A DNA stretch of 40,402 nt from Clostridium sp. (GCA_015058375.1 SVCK01000056.1:1-40402), one strand, 5' to 3'. Shown: positions 10,236-19,968, numbered from the stretch's first letter. The notes: generated by a model not told the origin, from the letters alone. Numbers and translations are program-made.

Positions 10236-10667
10236 TTAAAGGATAGTATTCACTTGTTTAACGGATGAAAGAAAATTTTTAATTGGTTCTTTAAGATAAC
10301 TAAATTTATCATCAGTATTTTCAGGAACATCATTTAGTATATAAGTTAGAGGTTCTTCTGTTTCAACTATTGTTTCTGAAAATAATTTTTTAAGTTCTTC
10401 AATATTATTTAAAGTATTTGGATCTAGTGTTGGGATGTTAAAGTTATCCAAATCTATATTTAAATTTTTACCATTACGAATTTCATAACATGTGCGTGTG
10501 AAAGCATTGTCTATATCGATTATTGATATATAAAAATCTCGTAATTTTTTGTTTAAGTCAGCGTCATTTTTGAAATTATGTGCTGAAAGTCTGGTTATGC
10601 ATGATATAGATTCAAAGAAACGAGTAAATTGAATCCAAGGTTGTAATTTATTATTGTCATAATTCAT
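10236..10667 (-). CDS. Hypothetical small protein, paralog of the downstream ORF (9764..10198)
   Basis: Complete ORF; 'CYEIRNGKNLNIDLDNFNIPTLDPNTLNNIEELKKLF' aligns with its neighbour; upstream aaaggatgg-type SD on the minus strand. Confidence 0.75.
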   Translation of the reverse strand: MNYDNNKLQPWIQFTRFFESISCITRLSAHNFKNDADLNKKLRDFYISIIDIDNAFTRTCYEIRNGKNLNIDLDNFNIPTLDPNTLNNIEELKKLFSETIVETEEPLTYILNDVPENTDDKFSYLKEPIKNFLSSVKQVNTIL

Positions 10668-10893
10668 AAAAATCCATCCTTTCTATATAAATTAAACAAA
10701 ATTAGTTTAAACAGATAAAAGAAAAATATTCTTTGAATTTTACAAAAATACATTTTATTAATAATTATTATAAAACAAATTCTAAAAATTGTAAACGATT
10801 CTAAAAATGGTTTTTTTTATATATATTTTTTTGGGTAATAATTATTATTATAATATAGATTATAAGAGTCTATTATAATTATTGAGAGGAGAT

Positions 10894-12234
10894 ATGGAAA
10901 ATATGATTGATTGGGCTAGAGATAGCATATTTTATCACATTTATCCAATTGGGTTTTGCGGTGCACCTAAGGTTAATGATGAAGATGCTGTAGTAAACAG
11001 AATAAACAAGATAATAGAGTGGATACCACATATGAAAAGTATGCATGTAAATGCATTGTATTTAGGACCAATTTTTGAATCAAGTACACATGGATATGAT
11101 ACTAAAGATTATAAAAAAATAGATAAAAGGTTAGGAACTAATGAAGATTTTAAAAAAGTGTGCAAAAAGCTTCATGAAAATGGTATAAAGGTAGTTTTAG
11201 ATGGTGTATTTAATCATGTTGGAAGAGAATTTTGGGCATTTAAAGATTTAATAAAAAATAAGGATAAGTCAAAATATATTAATTGGTTTCAAAATATTAA
11301 TTTTAATGGGGAGATATACAAGGGGGATGGATTTTGCTATGAAGGATGGAACGGACATTATTCATTAGTGAAGTTGAACATAATGAATTCTGAAGTTCAA
11401 AATTATCTATTTGATTGTATTTCTTATTGGATTGATGAATTTGATATTGATGGCATTCGTTTAGATGCTGCTGATTATATGGATAGAAATTTTTTTAAAA
11501 GTTTAAGACAATTCTGTGATAGTAAGAAGAAATTATGGTTAATGGGTGAAGTAATTCATGGTGATTATAAGTTATGGGCTAATAATGAAATGTTAGATAC
11601 TACAACTAATTATGAATGTTATAAAGGCATATATTCATCACATAATGAAAAAAATTACTTTGAGATAGCGTATTCTATTAATAGACAAAAAGGCGATTAT
11701 GCAATTTATAAAGATTTAAACTTATATAATTTTGTAGATAATCATGATGTGGATAGAATAGCAAGTAAACTTAAAAAGAAAGAATATTTAGAAAATGTAT
11801 ATACATTATTATTTACAATGCCAGGAATACCATCAATTTATTATGGGAGTGAATGGGGAATACATGGTATAAAAAGCAATAATAGTGATGATGATTTGAG
11901 ACCAGAGCTAAAACTTGATAATGATTGGAGTAATGGTAAAGAAATATTTGAACATATAAAGAGACTTGGAGAAATTAGAAGCAAATATAAAGCGTTGAGA
12001 TATGGAGAATATAAACAAATATTAATAAGAAATGAACAATATATATATATGAGAATATTTGAAGATGAAAAAATATATATATTATTAAATTTATCCGAAA
12101 ATACTAGCAATTTGCAATTTGAATGTAAAGATAAAGAAGTTGTTGCAGATCAATTAACAGGGCAAATTATTAAGAATAATAATGGTATAGTAGAAGTTTC
12201 ATTAAAACCTTTTAAAGGCATGATTATTAAGTAA
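10894..12234 (+). CDS. Alpha-amylase family (GH13) glycoside hydrolase, probably intracellular
   Basis: GH13 conserved regions: 'VVLDGVFNHVG', 'DIDGIRLDAADYMD' (nucleophile D), 'LMGEVIHGDY' (acid/base E), 'FVDNHDVDRI'. No signal peptide. ATG at 10894 preferred to TTG at 10882. Confidence 0.92.
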   Translation: MENMIDWARDSIFYHIYPIGFCGAPKVNDEDAVVNRINKIIEWIPHMKSMHVNALYLGPIFESSTHGYDTKDYKKIDKRLGTNEDFKKVCKKLHENGIKVVLDGVFNHVGREFWAFKDLIKNKDKSKYINWFQNINFNGEIYKGDGFCYEGWNGHYSLVKLNIMNSEVQNYLFDCISYWIDEFDIDGIRLDAADYMDRNFFKSLRQFCDSKKKLWLMGEVIHGDYKLWANNEMLDTTTNYECYKGIYSSHNEKNYFEIAYSINRQKGDYAIYKDLNLYNFVDNHDVDRIASKLKKKEYLENVYTLLFTMPGIPSIYYGSEWGIHGIKSNNSDDDLRPELKLDNDWSNGKEIFEHIKRLGEIRSKYKALRYGEYKQILIRNEQYIYMRIFEDEKIYILLNLSENTSNLQFECKDKEVVADQLTGQIIKNNNGIVEVSLKPFKGMIIK

Positions 12235-12305
12235 AAAAGTATATGAGGAAAATGTATAAATACTATTAAGAAAAAGAGGTTTATAAAAAATCTGGAGGGG
12301 GTACT

Positions 12306-13100
12306 ATGATAGATATTAAAAAAGATGGGCATGTTCATTCTCCATTTTGTCCGCATGGAACAAAAGATAGCATTGAAATGTATGTTAAAAAAGCTTTGGA
12401 AGAGGGGCTTAGGGAAATTTCTTTTACAGAACATCTACCATTACCAAAGGGATTTATAGATAAAAAAGTAATTGAAGAGTCAGCTCCGAATGAAAAAGCA
12501 TTCGAAGAATATATAAAAGCTGTAAAAGTGATTAAGAAAAAGTATGAAGGACAAATAAAAATATTAATAGGAGCGGAGATTGATTATTTAGAAGGGCTAG
12601 AAGAAGAGACAACTAAAATTGTTGAAAAATTTAAGGATGATTTAGAAGATTCTATATTATCTGTGCATTTTGTAAAAGTCAATGATAAGTATTATGCAAT
12701 TGATTATAGTGCTGAGGAATATAAAAGGCTAATAGATATAACTGGATCATTAGATAATCTTTATAATTTATATTATCAAACAGTATTAAAGTCTATTAAA
12801 TCAGAGTTTGGAAGTTTTAAAGTAAAAAGAATAGGACATCCTTCTTTAGTAAGAATTTTTAGTAATTTATATCCGTATGAATATGATAATAAAGAGTTGC
12901 TATTACAAATAATAAATGAGTTGAAAGAAAAACAGTATAAAGTTGATTATAATACTGCAGGAGTGAGGAAACAATATTGTAAAGAGGTTTATCCATCAGG
13001 TATTTTAAATAGTTTATTAGATCAGTATGACATAAAAAAAGTATATGGATCAGATGCTCATACAGCTAAAGATGTTGGGTTTGGATTTGGGAATTTTTAA
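12306..13100 (+). CDS. Histidinol-phosphatase (PHP family, HisJ/HisK-like)
   Basis: 'KDGHVHSPFCPHGTKDSIEMYVKKALEEGLREISFTEHLPLP' PHP motif I/II, 'IKILIGAEIDYLEG', 'KRIGHPSLV', 'VYGSDAHTAKDVG'; SD ggaggggg. Confidence 0.88.
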   Translation: MIDIKKDGHVHSPFCPHGTKDSIEMYVKKALEEGLREISFTEHLPLPKGFIDKKVIEESAPNEKAFEEYIKAVKVIKKKYEGQIKILIGAEIDYLEGLEEETTKIVEKFKDDLEDSILSVHFVKVNDKYYAIDYSAEEYKRLIDITGSLDNLYNLYYQTVLKSIKSEFGSFKVKRIGHPSLVRIFSNLYPYEYDNKELLLQIINELKEKQYKVDYNTAGVRKQYCKEVYPSGILNSLLDQYDIKKVYGSDAHTAKDVGFGFGNF

Positions 13101-13103
13101 AGT

Positions 13104-13133
13104 GGTTATCACACTAAAAATAGTGTGATAACC
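13104..13133. terminator. Bidirectional terminator between convergent genes
   Basis: GGTTATCACACT aaaaat AGTGTGATAACC perfect inverted repeat. Confidence 0.85.
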
Positions 13134-13138
13134 CTTAT

Positions 13139-14146
13139 TTATAATATCTTTATGTCAAGAAGTGATATCTTATTTGACAAAAAATTATCTTTTATAGTTT
13201 GAGGCTTGGATAAATCTGTACTCAAATATTTTTTATTATCATCAGGAAATACTGTACAAACTACAGAATCTAATCCTAATATATCAAGTGCTTTTACACA
13301 ACCAAGGAAATTTGCACCAGAAGATATTCCTACACCTAAACCCAATTCTGAAGCAAGTTTTTGAGACATTGTAATTGCATCGCCATCATCTACTTGTATT
13401 ATTGAATCAATTCGATTTTTCTTAAAAAGTGGAGGTACAAATTCATCTACAATACCTTGAATTCTATGATTATTAACTACTGTTTCATTTGAAAGAGTAG
13501 GAGAACTTTCAGGTTCTAAAGCAAAAATTTTTATTGATGAGTCAAATTCTTTTAGAAATTTTCCTATTCCCATAAGAGTTCCACCAGTACCAACACCAGA
13601 TACAAAAGAATTAGGAGTATACTTGTGTTTTAATAATTTTTCAAGAATTTCAGGTGCTGTTGATAAGTAGTGTGAAGAAATATTATCTTCATTAGAAAAT
13701 TGCGATGGTAAAAATACATTATTATTCTTAGAAGAATCTTCAATTGTTTTAACAACACATTGTAGAAATCCACCTTCTGATTTTGATACTAAGTTAAGTT
13801 CAGCACCAAAACTCTTAAGTATTTGTTTTCGCTCATTGCTCATCCATTCAGGCATGTATATTTTAACTTTATTCCCTAAATAAGAACCTATAGCAGAAAG
13901 TGATATTCCTGTATTTCCACTTGTTGCTTCAACTATTGTATAGTTTTCTTTTAATCTATCTTCTATATATGCTCTTTTTAAAATATATAAAGCCATTCTA
14001 TCTTTTATACTTCCTGTATAGTTATACGATTCAAGTTTAGAAAAGATTTTACATTCTTTATTTTTGTAAATAAACGAAATTTGAACCATTGGAGTATTAC
14101 CTATAAGGTTTTCAATTTCAGAAATCTTATCAAGAATATTTTCCAT
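13139..14146 (-). CDS. Cysteine-synthase-like PLP-dependent enzyme
   Basis: 'LIGNTPMVQI', PLP Lys context 'YNYTGSIKDRMA', 'VEATSGNTGISLS', 'VSGVGTGGTLMGIGKFLKE'. Confidence 0.88.
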   Translation of the reverse strand: MENILDKISEIENLIGNTPMVQISFIYKNKECKIFSKLESYNYTGSIKDRMALYILKRAYIEDRLKENYTIVEATSGNTGISLSAIGSYLGNKVKIYMPEWMSNERKQILKSFGAELNLVSKSEGGFLQCVVKTIEDSSKNNNVFLPSQFSNEDNISSHYLSTAPEILEKLLKHKYTPNSFVSGVGTGGTLMGIGKFLKEFDSSIKIFALEPESSPTLSNETVVNNHRIQGIVDEFVPPLFKKNRIDSIIQVDDGDAITMSQKLASELGLGVGISSGANFLGCVKALDILGLDSVVCTVFPDDNKKYLSTDLSKPQTIKDNFLSNKISLLDIKIL

Positions 14147-14284
14147 AATAAACTCCTATATTATTATTACTATTATTATAAATATATGTTTGAGATGATT
14201 TTAATGACAATAAATCCATCATATTAAATTTTATATTATTTAAGGAAAATGATATAATAAAATGAAACAGAAGGGAGTGTTAAG

Positions 14285-14995
14285 ATGTTAAAGTATGAGC
14301 AGATTGCATTAGATATACAAGAAAAGATAAATAATGGTCAATATTTACCTAATGATCAGCTTCCTTTGGAAAAAGAGATGTGTGTACAATATAATGTTAG
14401 TAGGATTACAATAAAAAAGGCAATGGATAAGCTAGTTATGAATGGAAGCGTAGTAAAGAGGAGAGGGGCAGGGACTTTTGTAAAAGATGTAGATTATGAT
14501 GAAATTACAGATATAAGTACATCTAAACAATTTAGTGGATTTTCTGGAAGTCATGAAGGAAAAAAAGTATCTTCCAAAGTAGTTGAATTTAAAGTTATAA
14601 ATCCTTCACAAGAAATTGCTAATAAGTTAAAGATGGAGAAGGATGATTTTGTATATTACATATGTCGTGTAAGATATGCAAATGATGAACCTTGTGTTGT
14701 AGAATATACCTATATGCCTATAGATGTTATAGTTGGAATAAAGAGAGATATATTGAATGGATCTATTTATGATTATATTGAAAATAGATTAAAGTTGAAA
14801 ATAAAAAGTGCACATAGAACAGTAAGAGCTTTAGTAGCAAATAATTTGGAAAAGAAAGTTTTGAATATTAGTGATGATATTCCAATACTTCAAGTTGAAC
14901 AAATAGCTTTTCTTGATAATGGACAACCATTTGAATATTCAAAGAGTAGTCATAGAGCAGATAAGTTTGAATTTAAGAGTATTAGTGTAAGGTAA
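14285..14995 (+). CDS. GntR-family transcriptional regulator, HutC/UTRA type
   Basis: wHTH 'YEQIALDIQEKINNGQYLPNDQLPLEKEMCVQYNVSRITIKKAMDKLVMNGSVVKRRGAGTFV' plus UTRA ligand domain. Confidence 0.93.
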   Translation: MLKYEQIALDIQEKINNGQYLPNDQLPLEKEMCVQYNVSRITIKKAMDKLVMNGSVVKRRGAGTFVKDVDYDEITDISTSKQFSGFSGSHEGKKVSSKVVEFKVINPSQEIANKLKMEKDDFVYYICRVRYANDEPCVVEYTYMPIDVIVGIKRDILNGSIYDYIENRLKLKIKSAHRTVRALVANNLEKKVLNISDDIPILQVEQIAFLDNGQPFEYSKSSHRADKFEFKSISVR

Positions 14996-15128
14996 ATGTA
15001 TAATTGAAGAAAATTTTTATAAGAAAAAGAGCTCATAATATTTGAGTTCTTTTTTGTTATGAAAATTATAAAATTTCATTATAGATATATGTGATAATAT
15101 TAATTTAAATAATTAATTGGAGGAATGT

Positions 15129-15680
15129 ATGAATATAAAAGTTAAGTTAAAAAAGATAGATGGAACAAAAGTAAATGGAACAATAAAGATATTAGATGAA
15201 AGCTATATAGAAAAAATAATGATTCTTCAAGAGCAAATTAATAGAAGTCTTGTTAATAAAGAATGGTATTCTCCAACTAGTAAAGAAGAATTCTATATGC
15301 AGTTAACTAAGATTGGGAAAATAGTTGGCTGTGTATTAGATGACAATACTTTAATAGCTATAGGTGCATATGTTGAATGGGGATATGAAGAACATAATTA
15401 TGGATATGATTTAGGAATCGAAGGAAAGAAGCTATTAAAAGTTGGGCAAATTGAAGCAACTTTAGTGCATGAAGATTATAGGGGAAATAAGCTTCAAAAA
15501 AAGATATGTATTGAAATTGAAAAAATAGCCAAATCAAGAAAAAACAAAGTGATTGCAGTAACTGTACATCCTGATAATATATATAGTTTACGAACTTTTG
15601 AAGACTTAAAGTATAAGACTATGTTGAAAAAATTGAAGTATGAAGGTTTGATAAGACTAGTTTTGATGAAAAAAATCTAA
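15129..15680 (+). CDS. GNAT-family N-acetyltransferase
   Basis: 'QIEATLVHEDYRGNKLQKKICIEIEKIAKSRKNKVIAVTVHPDNIYSLRTFEDLKYK' acetyl-CoA-binding region; ATG at 15129 with ggagga preferred to TTG at 15117. Confidence 0.82.
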   Translation: MNIKVKLKKIDGTKVNGTIKILDESYIEKIMILQEQINRSLVNKEWYSPTSKEEFYMQLTKIGKIVGCVLDDNTLIAIGAYVEWGYEEHNYGYDLGIEGKKLLKVGQIEATLVHEDYRGNKLQKKICIEIEKIAKSRKNKVIAVTVHPDNIYSLRTFEDLKYKTMLKKLKYEGLIRLVLMKKI

Positions 15681-15724
15681 AAAAGATTTATACGAACAAT
15701 AAACGACAAATTTCAATAAATATA

Positions 15725-15753
15725 TTGACTCAGTAAATAATGGATAATAAAAT
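15725..15753 (+). promoter_or_regulatory. Sigma-A-type promoter for the PHP surface protein
   Basis: TTGACT (15725-15730), 17-nt spacer, TAAAAT (15748-15753). Confidence 0.6.
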
Positions 15754-15770
15754 AATATTATAACAAAAAA

Positions 15771-15799
15771 GGAACTTAATACAAGTTCCTTGCTTTTTT
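15771..15799 (+). terminator. Intrinsic-terminator-like hairpin in the leader of the PHP surface protein
   Basis: GGAACTT aatac AAGTTCC followed by TTGCTTTTTTG; lies between the putative promoter and the RBS. Confidence 0.65.
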
Positions 15800-15818
15800 G
15801 ATAAGGGGGACATAGTTA

Positions 15819-18800
15819 ATGCATATTAAAAAACGAAAGATAGTTGCTAACTTTTTGATTTTTGTAATGACGTTTAGTTTTGTATTTAATATTGGTAAAA
15901 TACAAACTAAATCAGCAGTATCTCAATCAATTGTTGAATGGGATATAAAAGAGTTAAGTGAAACTCAAGAAATACCAGCTACTGGGGGCAATTATAAAGA
16001 CGGAGCGTTGTTAACAACGTTTAATAAACAATTACTTAAAAATGATACTACAAATGTAAAATCAAGTGGATGGAATGATGGCGCAGGAACTAAGTATTGG
16101 CAAATAAATTTTTGTACTAAGGGATATGAAGATATAAAGGTTTCTGCAAAAACTAAGTCATCAAGCGCAGGACCAGCAAATTTTAAAGTTATATATAGTG
16201 TTGATGGACAGGAATGGAAAGACGTAAAAGATAGTGAATATACAGTAAATAAAAAAATGGACAACTATATGAAACAAATTACATTACCTGAAGAAGCAGA
16301 AGATGTTGATAATGTAATTTTAAGGTTTGTAATGCTTAATAATAATAGTGTTAAAGGTGGAATGGTTGGAGAAACTGGTGTTACAAATATTAATGGTATT
16401 TTTGTTACAGGTTCTGCAGTGAAAAATGCAACTACTGTAGGTGGGGTTGATGCAGACTTAGAAAGTGGAAGTGCTGTAGCTTTAGGACAGGAAATTTCAT
16501 TAAATTGTGATACAAAAGATTCAGTTATAAAGTATTCTATTAATGATTCAGATTATAAAATTTATGATGTGAATAATAAACCAAAGTTAAATGAACTTCC
16601 TGCAACATTAGTTGCTTATGCAGAAAAGGAAGGATTAACTACAAGTGTGAAAACGACATATTCTTATACTCAAGGACAAGTAGCACCAGTTACAGCATCG
16701 CCTAATGGAGGAAGTGTTAAAGAAGGTGTTAAGGTAGAATTAAAGTCTTCTACAAAAGGAGCAGAAATTTTTTATTCATTAGATGAAGGAAATACTTGGC
16801 TAGAGTATAAAGAAGCTTTTTTAATAAACACATTACCACAAAAAGTTATTGCAAAAGCTGTTTGTGATGGACTTATTGATAGTAATGAATCAACTTTTAA
16901 TTATTCTTTAAAAGAAAATGAAAATTATACAGCATATTTTGGACAACTTCATTCACATACAAATTTATCAGATGGTGCAGGAACTATAGATGATGCTTAT
17001 ACACATGCATCAAGTGTACCTGGATTAGATTTTGAGGCGGTAACAGACCATTCTAATTGGTTTGATAATGATACTGTATGTGATATAACAAATGGTTCAA
17101 AGAGTGAAAAATTCAATCAAGGAAAAGTAGCTGCTGATAAATATACAACAGATAAATTTGTTGCTATATATGGATTTGAAATGACTTGGTCAAATGGAAT
17201 TGGTCATATTAATACATTTAATACAGATGGGTTCCAAAGTAGAAATCAAGCAGAATATAAATCATCACAAGCTCTTGAAAATTATTATAAAACATTGAAA
17301 AAAGTTACGCAGTCAATTTCGCAATTTAATCATCCAGGAACAACTTTCGGAGATTTTAATGATTTTGCAAATTATGACCCGGAAATTGATAATTTAATTA
17401 ATCTTGTAGAGGTTGGTAATGGCGAAGGTGCTATTGGAAGTAGTGGATATTTTCCATCATATCAATATTATACAAGAGCACTTGATAAGGGGTGGCATGT
17501 AGCACCATCTAATAGTCAAGATAATCATAAAGGTAAATGGGGAGATGCTAATACTGGGCGTACTGTTTTATTAGCTGATAGTTTAACTCGTGATAATCTA
17601 TATGATGCTATGAGAAATAGAAGAACATATGCTACTGAAGATGCAAACTTAAATATTAACTATACTTTAAATGATGAAGTGATGGGTACAATCATGAACG
17701 AAAAACCATCAAATGTTAATATAAAAGTCAATGTTGAAGATCCAGATGGAGAAAAAATTAATACTGTTAAAGTAATAGTTAATGGTGGAAAAGAATTAAT
17801 TACTAAAACAATAAATGATGCAAAGGCAGATTTGACATTTGATCTTCCATCAGATTATTCATATTATTACATAAGAGTTGATGAACAAGATAAAGATATA
17901 GCTGTTACAGCTCCTGTTTGGATTGGAGAAGTTGATAAGGCTGGAATTTCCAAGACAAGTTGTGATACAGTGCTTCCAATTAAGGGTGAAAGCATGAAGA
18001 TAACTTCAGAATTATATAATAATGAATCTAAAGATATGCAAGTTGAGAGTATTAAATATTCTGTTAATGGTGAAGTGATAAATTCATATGAAGATTTTGG
18101 AACTGTATCATCCCTAAGTACTAAGAATTATATATTTGATTACATACCTAATAAGGCTGGAAATTATAATGTTGATGTAGAAGTTAAAGCTATTATAAAT
18201 GGAGTAGAAAAAGTTTATAATGATGTTCTTAAGTTAAAAGTGACAGATTCATCTATAGTTACTAACATTTTAGTTGATGGAACACATTTTAATGATTATG
18301 TTTCAGGATATTATTCTGGAAGTATGGCAAACTTTACATTAATAGCAGCTGAACAAGGTGCAAAGGTTAAAGTTGAAACAGAAAAGATAACTGAAGACAT
18401 GCTAAAAGATACAAGTTTATTGATAATTACTGCACCAGCTAAAAAATCAAAGAACAATTACACTCCACAAGAATTTAGTGATGAGTTTATACATTTAGTT
18501 AAACAATATGTTGATAATGGCGGAAACTTGGTTGTATCAGGAATTGCTGATTATCAAGATGGAAAAGATAATTATCAATCATCAACTCAGTTGAATAAAT
18601 TGTTGGAGGCTATTGGAGCTACATCAAGAATTAATAATGATGAAGTTGTGGATGATGTAAATTATTCAAATCAAAAGTTTAGATTACAGTTTAATAAATA
18701 TAATATGAATTCACCTTATGTAAAAGATGTATTGCCAGAACAAACTTTTAGTTTTTATAGTGGATGTTCTGTACATCTTGATGAAGAGTCAGTTAATGCT

Positions 18801-19937
18801 GGAAATAGTACATGGATTGTAAAAGGACATGATACAACTTATTCTTTTGATTCTAACAATAATCTAAAAGGAGATAATGTTGAGAAAGGTGAAGTTGTTG
18901 CTTTGGCTTCTGAAAAGTTGCCAGGTGGTGGAAATGTACTTATTAGTGGAACTGTGTTCTTATCAAATTATGAAGTAAAAGCAGTTCTTGATAATGGTGG
19001 AGATTTACAATATAGTAATTACAACATAGCCAAAAATTTGATTAATTCAATTAAAAAACAATTACCTGTAAATAAGATAGCGGATGTACGTAAGGGAAAT
19101 ATGGGAGATGTATATAAAGTAGAAGGAATTGTAACTGCTGGAACAGAAAGTGGAAATGCATTTTTTGATACTATATATGTACAGGATGAAACTGGCGGAA
19201 TTAATATTTTCCCAATAAACCAATCAGGAATTAAGCTAGGTCAAAAGGTTGCTGTAACAGGTACTTTAGATGAATATTTAGGTGATTTGGAATTAAGAGT
19301 TATAGATGTAGAAGTTACTGATGAATCTATTAATAAAATAGAACCTAAAAAATTAAGTGCAAAAGAAGCTATGGATTATGAAACTAATGGTGGTCTTTTG
19401 GCAAAAATATCAGGAAAAGTAACTAAAGTTGAATTTGAAAATGGAATAGTATCGTACTTTATGATTAAGGATGATAGTGGAGTAGAAGCAAAGATATTTA
19501 TTGATGGATATATTAAAGCTTCAAATCCTTCTACAAATTTGGAAGAATTATTGATTGAAGGACAAACTGTAAGTGCTGTTGGACTTGTATCTTATGATCC
19601 AGATGGAGCAAGAATTAGAGTGAGAGATAGATCTGAGATAGTAAAAATAGAAGAAGCTTATGAGGAACAAACAGCACAGCCACAAAATGCATCTGGGGAT
19701 AAAGAAGATGGCTCAAAAGTATCTCAAGGTAATAATAATAATAATAAAGTTATAAAAGATGATGTTAATAATAAAAATGTTGATAATAAGAACAATAAAG
19801 GTGTAGATAATAAAAGCAATAAAGATGTGGATGAAATCGCAAGCAAAACTGGAGATTTTGATATTCAATTAATTATTTTTATTTCATTATTATCATTATG
19901 CATCATTGTTAAGACTAGAAGAAAAATAGAAGCTTAA
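15819..19937 (+). CDS. Multidomain secreted PHP-domain (CehA/McbA-like) metallohydrolase with C-terminal KTGD sorting-like signal
   Basis: Signal peptide; chitobiase/HexC-like repeats ('ASPNGGSVKEGVKVELKSSTKGAEIFYSLDEGNTW'); PHP motif 'YFGQLHSHTNLSDGAGTIDDAYTHASSVPGLDFEAVTDHSNW'; 'LVDGTHFNDY...' DUF4350/GATase-like segment; OB-fold-like 'VEGIVTAGTESGNAFFDTIYVQDETGGINIFP'; Asn/Asp/Lys linker; C-terminal 'ASKTGD-hydrophobic-KTRRK'. Confidence 0.87.
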   Translation: MHIKKRKIVANFLIFVMTFSFVFNIGKIQTKSAVSQSIVEWDIKELSETQEIPATGGNYKDGALLTTFNKQLLKNDTTNVKSSGWNDGAGTKYWQINFCTKGYEDIKVSAKTKSSSAGPANFKVIYSVDGQEWKDVKDSEYTVNKKMDNYMKQITLPEEAEDVDNVILRFVMLNNNSVKGGMVGETGVTNINGIFVTGSAVKNATTVGGVDADLESGSAVALGQEISLNCDTKDSVIKYSINDSDYKIYDVNNKPKLNELPATLVAYAEKEGLTTSVKTTYSYTQGQVAPVTASPNGGSVKEGVKVELKSSTKGAEIFYSLDEGNTWLEYKEAFLINTLPQKVIAKAVCDGLIDSNESTFNYSLKENENYTAYFGQLHSHTNLSDGAGTIDDAYTHASSVPGLDFEAVTDHSNWFDNDTVCDITNGSKSEKFNQGKVAADKYTTDKFVAIYGFEMTWSNGIGHINTFNTDGFQSRNQAEYKSSQALENYYKTLKKVTQSISQFNHPGTTFGDFNDFANYDPEIDNLINLVEVGNGEGAIGSSGYFPSYQYYTRALDKGWHVAPSNSQDNHKGKWGDANTGRTVLLADSLTRDNLYDAMRNRRTYATEDANLNINYTLNDEVMGTIMNEKPSNVNIKVNVEDPDGEKINTVKVIVNGGKELITKTINDAKADLTFDLPSDYSYYYIRVDEQDKDIAVTAPVWIGEVDKAGISKTSCDTVLPIKGESMKITSELYNNESKDMQVESIKYSVNGEVINSYEDFGTVSSLSTKNYIFDYIPNKAGNYNVDVEVKAIINGVEKVYNDVLKLKVTDSSIVTNILVDGTHFNDYVSGYYSGSMANFTLIAAEQGAKVKVETEKITEDMLKDTSLLIITAPAKKSKNNYTPQEFSDEFIHLVKQYVDNGGNLVVSGIADYQDGKDNYQSSTQLNKLLEAIGATSRINNDEVVDDVNYSNQKFRLQFNKYNMNSPYVKDVLPEQTFSFYSGCSVHLDEESVNAGNSTWIVKGHDTTYSFDSNNNLKGDNVEKGEVVALASEKLPGGGNVLISGTVFLSNYEVKAVLDNGGDLQYSNYNIAKNLINSIKKQLPVNKIADVRKGNMGDVYKVEGIVTAGTESGNAFFDTIYVQDETGGINIFPINQSGIKLGQKVAVTGTLDEYLGDLELRVIDVEVTDESINKIEPKKLSAKEAMDYETNGGLLAKISGKVTKVEFENGIVSYFMIKDDSGVEAKIFIDGYIKASNPSTNLEELLIEGQTVSAVGLVSYDPDGARIRVRDRSEIVKIEEAYEEQTAQPQNASGDKEDGSKVSQGNNNNNKVIKDDVNNKNVDNKNNKGVDNKSNKDVDEIASKTGDFDIQLIIFISLLSLCIIVKTRRKIEA

Positions 19938-19941
19938 GGTA

Positions 19942-19968
19942 AAAAGGGCTGTTTTTAAAACAGCCCTT
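19942..19968 (+). terminator. Intrinsic terminator after the PHP surface protein
   Basis: AAAGGGCTGTTTT(T)AAAACAGCCCTTT directly after the stop codon. Confidence 0.85.

Noticed and set aside
11841-12434. Minus-strand ORFs 11841..12110 and 12150..12434
   Set aside because: Antisense to the GH13 and PHP genes, crossing their junction; translations are low-complexity.
15992-16264. Minus-strand ORF inside the PHP surface protein
   Set aside because: Antisense shadow with no SD or homology visible.
19846-19860. Canonical LPXTG sorting motif in the PHP protein
   Set aside because: The residues before KTGD are I-A-S, not L-P; described instead as a non-canonical sorting-like signal.
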